This document shows, one piece after another, positions 60,654 through 64,000 of a stretch of DNA of 64,000 nucleotides. The DNA lies in contig CAXBAF010000006.1 of NCBI GenBank assembly GCA_963973795.1, positions 61,691 through 125,690 of the forward strand, written 5' to 3'. Source of the stretch: UBA1926 sp002337215 (GTDB lineage: Bacteria; Planctomycetota; Phycisphaerae; Phycisphaerales; UBA1924). The notes beneath the pieces are model-generated. The model was not told the origin of the DNA. It worked only from the letters and a program-made list of their open reading frames with translations, and searched no databases. The position numbers and the translations under genes are program-made. Within the stretch, counting starts at the first letter, position 1. Each line of letters opens with the position of its first letter.

Positions 60654-61301
60654 TCAGTACTTGACGCTGCAGCCGTAGGGCTTGGTCTGGGCGGTCTCGA
60701 CGGATTCGCCGTTGATGAGCGCGGTGAGGGCGAGGTCAACGTAGTTGGTCTCGCCGGCGTTGCGGCCGCCGCGGTCGTCGTCGATGGCGCCCCAGTAGGC
60801 GAGGGTGCCGTTGGCGTCGATGACCGCCATCGCGGGGGTGTTCTTGGCGTTGTACATCTTGCCGACCTTGCCGGACTCGTCGAGGAGGATGGGATCCTTG
60901 ATATCCCAGTCCTTGGCGATCTTCTGGTTGAGTTCGAGCCCGGTGCCCTGCTTGCCCGGCGCGCCGGAGTTGATGCGGACCCAGACGACGTTCTGGTTGC
61001 GGTACTTGTCGGCGAGCTTGTTCATCGTCATGGTGTCGTCGCGGTAGTGCTTCTTGACGAAGGGGCAGCCCGAGTTGAACCACTCGAGGACGACGATCTT
61101 GCCGTCTTCGGTGAAGTCGCTGAGCTCGTGCTCGGTGCCTTCGAGATCGGTGAGCTTGAAGTTGGGGGCCTTCTCGCCCACCTTGGCCTGGTGGTCGTGA
61201 TCGGGCCCGGCGGCGACGGCGACGAACGCGACGCACGCGGCGGCGAGGCTGGCGACGGAGTTGCGGATCAGGTTGCTGCGTTTGGCGGTCATGATGCTCA
61301 T
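60654..61301 (-). CDS. secreted redoxin/TlpA-like thiol protein
   Basis: 215 residues with a signal peptide (cut near AVAAG). The AhpC/TSA-like domain has a single conserved cysteine in NSGCPFVKKHYRDD and a second one near the C-terminus in PYGCSVKY, a pattern common in planctomycete redoxins. No CxxC pair, so a thioredoxin-type reductant cycle is not obvious. AAGGAGATT precedes the ATG. Likely periplasmic peroxide or disulfide chemistry. The DsbD-like gene lies upstream in the same direction, 91 bp away. Confidence 0.85.
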   Translation of the reverse strand: MSIMTAKRSNLIRNSVASLAAACVAFVAVAAGPDHDHQAKVGEKAPNFKLTDLEGTEHELSDFTEDGKIVVLEWFNSGCPFVKKHYRDDTMTMNKLADKYRNQNVVWVRINSGAPGKQGTGLELNQKIAKDWDIKDPILLDESGKVGKMYNAKNTPAMAVIDANGTLAYWGAIDDDRGGRNAGETNYVDLALTALINGESVETAQTKPYGCSVKY

Positions 61302-61391
61302 GGCGTGAATCTCCTTCTCTGGTCCGGTCTCGTGCGGAGGCGGACAGGTTTGGGGACGGGTTTGAAAACGGGTCTCCCGAATCCGAGGATA

Positions 61392-62420
61392 TCAACCGTC
61401 GGGATCGGGCTGATTTGGATCGGGCCGTTGCGAATCAGATTGCGCGGTGTTGGATTCGTTCAGGGGTCTGGACTCGATGCGGTAGAGAGCCGGGCGGGAC
61501 TTGTCGAGAAACCGGACCTCGATGATGCCGCTGATCGGCTTGGTTGGATCGGCGCGCTTCAGAAAAAGCGGTGCGGGGGCGCGGGAGGCGTCTCCCGTGC
61601 TCTCGCCTGTCTTGAGCAGATTCTGGACGAGCGAACCGCCCGCGTCGGGGTAGAAGGCGAGGGAGACGGGCTTCCTGCCCGCATCGTTGGGTGGGACAAC
61701 CGCGGAGACTTGGAGATCGCCGCCCTGCCATTTCAGTGTCGCCCAGCGGGTCGGCTGGAGCCGGCGGGGGTGGGGGTTGATCGTGTAGGGCTCGGCGTGC
61801 CTGGTCCGAGCCTCCTCGAACCGCGGTGAAAACTCGCTTGCGCCGACGCGGGCGTTGGCGGGGACGACGCGGGTCTCGAGCGTGACGGTCTGCCACCCCG
61901 GGATGCAGGCCTCGCGGCAGACGAGCCATTCCGCGTCGGCGGTGATCGTCACCGGGCCCACCTCGGCATCCGACGGAACGGTGATGGGGATAATGAAGGT
62001 CGCCTCACCGTCTTCGTACACATGGTCGAGGATGCCGCCCGGCGAGACGTGCCGGTGGGGGGCGGGCCACTGGATGTCGCTCGCGGTCCAGCCCTCGGGG
62101 AGAGTGAGTTCAAGGGATGGGGCGAAGCCCGTGTCGTTCTGGCCCGGCCAGTAGACGTGCCAGCCCTCGTCGATGTCGAAGGTCAGGGCGATGTTGTTGG
62201 TCGCGCCCGCGACAAGGCCGGCCGATTCGCTGACGAGCATCGGGCGTGCGGGCTCGTGCTCATCGTCGCCCATCGGTTGCGCGGCGGCGGGGGATACGGC
62301 GAAGAGCGTAGAGAGCCCGGCGACCAGCCCGGCAACCAGTGCAACGGCCGATCCCGCAGCGTCTCTGGCGAATCGGCCGCGTGCTCGGTGGGTCCGGGTG
62401 TCGTGTGTGCGTGTGATCAT
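61392..62420 (-). CDS. DsbD N-terminal-domain-like protein
   Basis: 342 residues. After a long signal region (RDAAGSAVALVAGLVAGL) the protein carries the immunoglobulin-like DsbD alpha domain with DEGWHVYWPGQNDTGFAPSLEL (landmark WHVYWPGQNDTG) and the redox pair in WLVCREACIPG. The membrane and thioredoxin domains of full DsbD are absent. The C-terminal third is a beta domain and a Pro/Asp/Gln tail. It could accept electrons and pass them to the redoxin downstream. Confidence 0.82.
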   Translation of the reverse strand: MITRTHDTRTHRARGRFARDAAGSAVALVAGLVAGLSTLFAVSPAAAQPMGDDEHEPARPMLVSESAGLVAGATNNIALTFDIDEGWHVYWPGQNDTGFAPSLELTLPEGWTASDIQWPAPHRHVSPGGILDHVYEDGEATFIIPITVPSDAEVGPVTITADAEWLVCREACIPGWQTVTLETRVVPANARVGASEFSPRFEEARTRHAEPYTINPHPRRLQPTRWATLKWQGGDLQVSAVVPPNDAGRKPVSLAFYPDAGGSLVQNLLKTGESTGDASRAPAPLFLKRADPTKPISGIIEVRFLDKSRPALYRIESRPLNESNTAQSDSQRPDPNQPDPDG

Positions 62421-62598
62421 GTGTCCGTGACTGTCTTGAGGCTCGGTGCTTTGGGCTGATGAGCGGGACTGGCCGGTTCTGGCCGGTCTCAGGTCGGGCT
62501 CAGGTTCGCAGGGGCTCTCGCGGGGGTGCGTGCGGGGTCGCGGGGTAGTGAACAGGGTTCGGGACTCAGAACAACAGGTCGTCTGCTAGGCTTATTGC

Positions 62599-63060
62599 AT
62601 GAATCTACGACCCATGTTGCCGGTTCGGGCGGTTTTTCTAGTCGCGTTGCTCGCAGTGAGCGGTCTGATTCCCGGGTGTGTGGGGCCCAGACGGGTGAGT
62701 GACCGCGACATCCGGGTGGTGTCGATGTCGCAGGTTGCGAGCCTGATGGATGCTCAGGCGAGCGAGCCGGGCGAGCGAAAGCTGCTGCTGATCGACGCGC
62801 GGTCGCGTGAGAAGTACGAAGCGGGTCACATCCCCGGAGCGCGGCACATGCTGCTGAGCGCGGTCAATCCGGACATGAAGCGGGACAAGTGGATGGACTC
62901 GTTCGACGACATCGTGGTCTACGCCGACAACCCGGGCAGCGCATCGCCCCGGGCGTTGGTGAAGCGGATGATGCGGATGCGCTACGACGATGTTCGGCTG
63001 TTCCCGGGCGGGTACGACCAGTGGACGAAGGCGGGGCTGCCGACGGAGATGCCCGAGTGA
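62599..63060 (+). CDS. Cys-less rhodanese-like lipoprotein
   Basis: 153 residues. A lipoprotein signal ends in LIPGC. The rhodanese fold is shown by LLIDARSREKYEAGHIPGARHM and FPGGYDQWTKAGLP, but the catalytic loop reads YADNPGSASPRA, with no cysteine, so sulfurtransferase activity is not expected. The ATG lies 6 bp after a TAGGCT that could be a -10 or part of a weak ribosome site. The stop overlaps the start of the HscB-like gene (GTGA). Confidence 0.85.
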   Translation: MNLRPMLPVRAVFLVALLAVSGLIPGCVGPRRVSDRDIRVVSMSQVASLMDAQASEPGERKLLLIDARSREKYEAGHIPGARHMLLSAVNPDMKRDKWMDSFDDIVVYADNPGSASPRALVKRMMRMRYDDVRLFPGGYDQWTKAGLPTEMPE

Positions 63061-63605
63061 GCGAGCGAGCGCACGACCCGTTCTCGTTGCTGGGGGTGCC
63101 GGTCTCGTTTTCGCTGACGAAGCGGCAGATCGAATCGGCGTATCTCGCGCGGATCGCCGGGGCGCACCCGGATCATGCCGGGGGCGGTTCCGGGGTGGAC
63201 GCGGCGGCGCTCAACGACGCGCGGCGGGCGCTGCTCGATGCGGAACGGCGGGCGAACCTGGTGCTCGCGTCGATGGGCGGTCCGAGCGCAAGCGACGACG
63301 ACAGCCTGCCCGACGGGTTCCTGATGGAGATCATGGAAACACGGATGGAGATCGAGTCGGCGCTCGCGTCGGGGGATCCTGCCGAGCGCGAGAAGTGGAC
63401 GGCGTGGGCCGACGAGCAGCGCGCCGAGTACACAACGCGTGTCGCCGAGGCGTTCGCGACGGTGTCTTCGGGGAACCCAGCCTCGGGGGACGGGGCCGGG
63501 GTCTTGCGGGATGCTCGGCGGATGCTCAATGCGTGGCGCTACATCGAGCGGCTGATCGAGCAGCTCGACCCGGACTACGACCCGGCGTCGGCGGATTTTT
63601 CGTGA
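63057..63605 (+). CDS. HscB-like J-domain cochaperone
   Basis: 182 residues from the GTG at 63057 that overlaps the rhodanese stop. The N-terminal J-domain has the HPD motif in GAHPDHAGG and the DPFSLLGVP opening; the C-terminal helical domain has the HscB pattern DGFLMEIMETRMEIESAL. HscB delivers the IscU scaffold to HscA in iron-sulfur cluster assembly. The neighbouring iscU and hscA genes are not in the window. Coupling to a rhodanese-like protein is odd. Confidence 0.82.
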   Translation: MSERAHDPFSLLGVPVSFSLTKRQIESAYLARIAGAHPDHAGGGSGVDAAALNDARRALLDAERRANLVLASMGGPSASDDDSLPDGFLMEIMETRMEIESALASGDPAEREKWTAWADEQRAEYTTRVAEAFATVSSGNPASGDGAGVLRDARRMLNAWRYIERLIEQLDPDYDPASADFS

Positions 63606-63615
63606 ACGGGAATCC

Positions 63616-64000
63616 ATGTCGGACAGCGTGATCCTGCTGCTTGCGTTGCCGGTGCTGCTGGTGCTGTCGGGCATCGCGTCCGGTTCGGAGACGGCGCTGT
63701 TCCGCCTGACGATGCGCGAGCGATCGGGGCTGCGTCACACGTCGCCGCAGGTGGGCCACGCGGTGGACGTGCTGCTGGCCGAGCCTCGTCGGCTTTTATT
63801 GATGATCCTGATCTTCAACATGGTCGTGAACATCGGGTACTTCGCGATCAGTTCGATGCTGACCACGCGGGTGGAAGGGCCCCTGCTCGGCGCGGTGGTC
63901 GGCGCGGGGTCGGTGCTGTCGATCGTGGTGTTCGGGGAGATCCTCGCGAAGGTGCTGGCGGGTTCGGGACGGATCGGATACTGCACGATCTTCGCGAGGC
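63616..64000 (+). CDS. CNNM/CorC-type DUF21 membrane protein (3' cut by window edge)
   Basis: 128 codons are visible from the ATG at 63616, 11 bp after the HscB-like gene. The hydrophobic N-terminus (SVILLLALPVLLVLSGIASG) and SGSETALFRLTMRE mark the DUF21 domain of CNNM/CorC (HlyC/CorC-like) transporters; VFGEILAKVLA matches the family. CBS and CorC domains would follow beyond the window. Probable magnesium/cobalt-related transport. Confidence 0.85.
   Translation, partial: MSDSVILLLALPVLLVLSGIASGSETALFRLTMRERSGLRHTSPQVGHAVDVLLAEPRRLLLMILIFNMVVNIGYFAISSMLTTRVEGPLLGAVVGAGSVLSIVVFGEILAKVLAGSGRIGYCTIFAR

Noticed and set aside
62586..62601. A leaderless transcript for the rhodanese gene with TAGGCT as the -10 box.
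   Set aside because: No -35 match at the right distance, and TAGG could equally be part of a weak ribosome site.

Overview
The window is about 64 kb of high-GC bacterial DNA and reads as a chromosome segment of a planctomycete of class Phycisphaerae. The evidence is a prepilin leader of the Phycisphaerae type (FTLIELLVVIAIIALLIG), secreted proteins ending in degenerate dockerin-like repeats (PFGTLDLADI), a VPAP/CTERM-type sorting tail, a planctomycete LEPR-like motif (LEDRILFSG) on a giant surface protein, and an overlapping ECF sigma factor and Ser/Thr kinase pair. No insertion sequence, prophage, integrase or CRISPR array is visible. Nearly all the sequence is protein coding, with one tRNA. 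Assignments are by eye from motifs and family memory; no search was run.

Region 1 (1-4.9 kb) is a catabolic cluster: a divergent KamA-type radical-SAM 2,3-aminomutase (5' end outside the window), the two subunits of a 3-oxoadipate-type CoA-transferase (PcaI/PcaJ-like), a class III aminotransferase resembling beta-amino-acid transaminases, and a convergent PcaF-like thiolase. Together they suggest a route from an alpha-amino acid, perhaps 2-aminoadipate, through a beta-amino acid and 3-oxoadipate to succinyl-CoA and acetyl-CoA. Region 2 (5.1-17.6 kb) encodes a 2252-residue RTX/LamG/cadherin-like surface protein, then a PilZ protein, a GAF-TM-HlyD fusion, an M50 protease-HlyD fusion and a separate periplasmic adaptor. 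It looks like a dedicated export or anchoring system with no ABC ATPase in sight. Region 3 (17.7-21.5 kb) is a MoxR-type ATPase, an unknown small protein and a VWA protein, all overlapping.

Region 4 (21.6-35.5 kb) is mostly secreted and surface functions: dockerin-like proteins, a type II pseudopilin, a beta-propeller phytase, a CTERM-type protein, a DASS transporter, the kinase/sigma pair and a tail-fibre-like protein. Also here are tRNA-Leu(UAA) and rpsP, whose S16 product has a long extension. trmD follows, cut off from rpsP by an inserted reverse-strand gene, with rimM and rplS absent. Region 5 (36.5-46.4 kb) holds YjbQ, a membrane protein, YceI, a PtmE/LegB-like nucleotide-sugar pair, a DnaX/HolB-like clamp-loader subunit, and FliS and FliD, which suggests glycosylated flagella.

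Region 6 (46.7-64 kb) contains membrane and housekeeping genes: a DUF4230 protein, a GNAT, MgtE, an outer-membrane transporter-like protein, a His-rich P1B ATPase with a CPS motif, GpsA, an unusual FG-repeat low-complexity protein, a UPF0173 hydrolase, an alpha/beta hydrolase, an RseP-like protease, a redoxin, a DsbD-like domain protein, a Cys-less rhodanese lipoprotein overlapping an HscB-like cochaperone, and the start of a CNNM/CorC-type protein. A recurring intergenic hairpin (CCCCTCGC-loop-GCGAGGGG) occurs five times and mostly looks like a transcription terminator.
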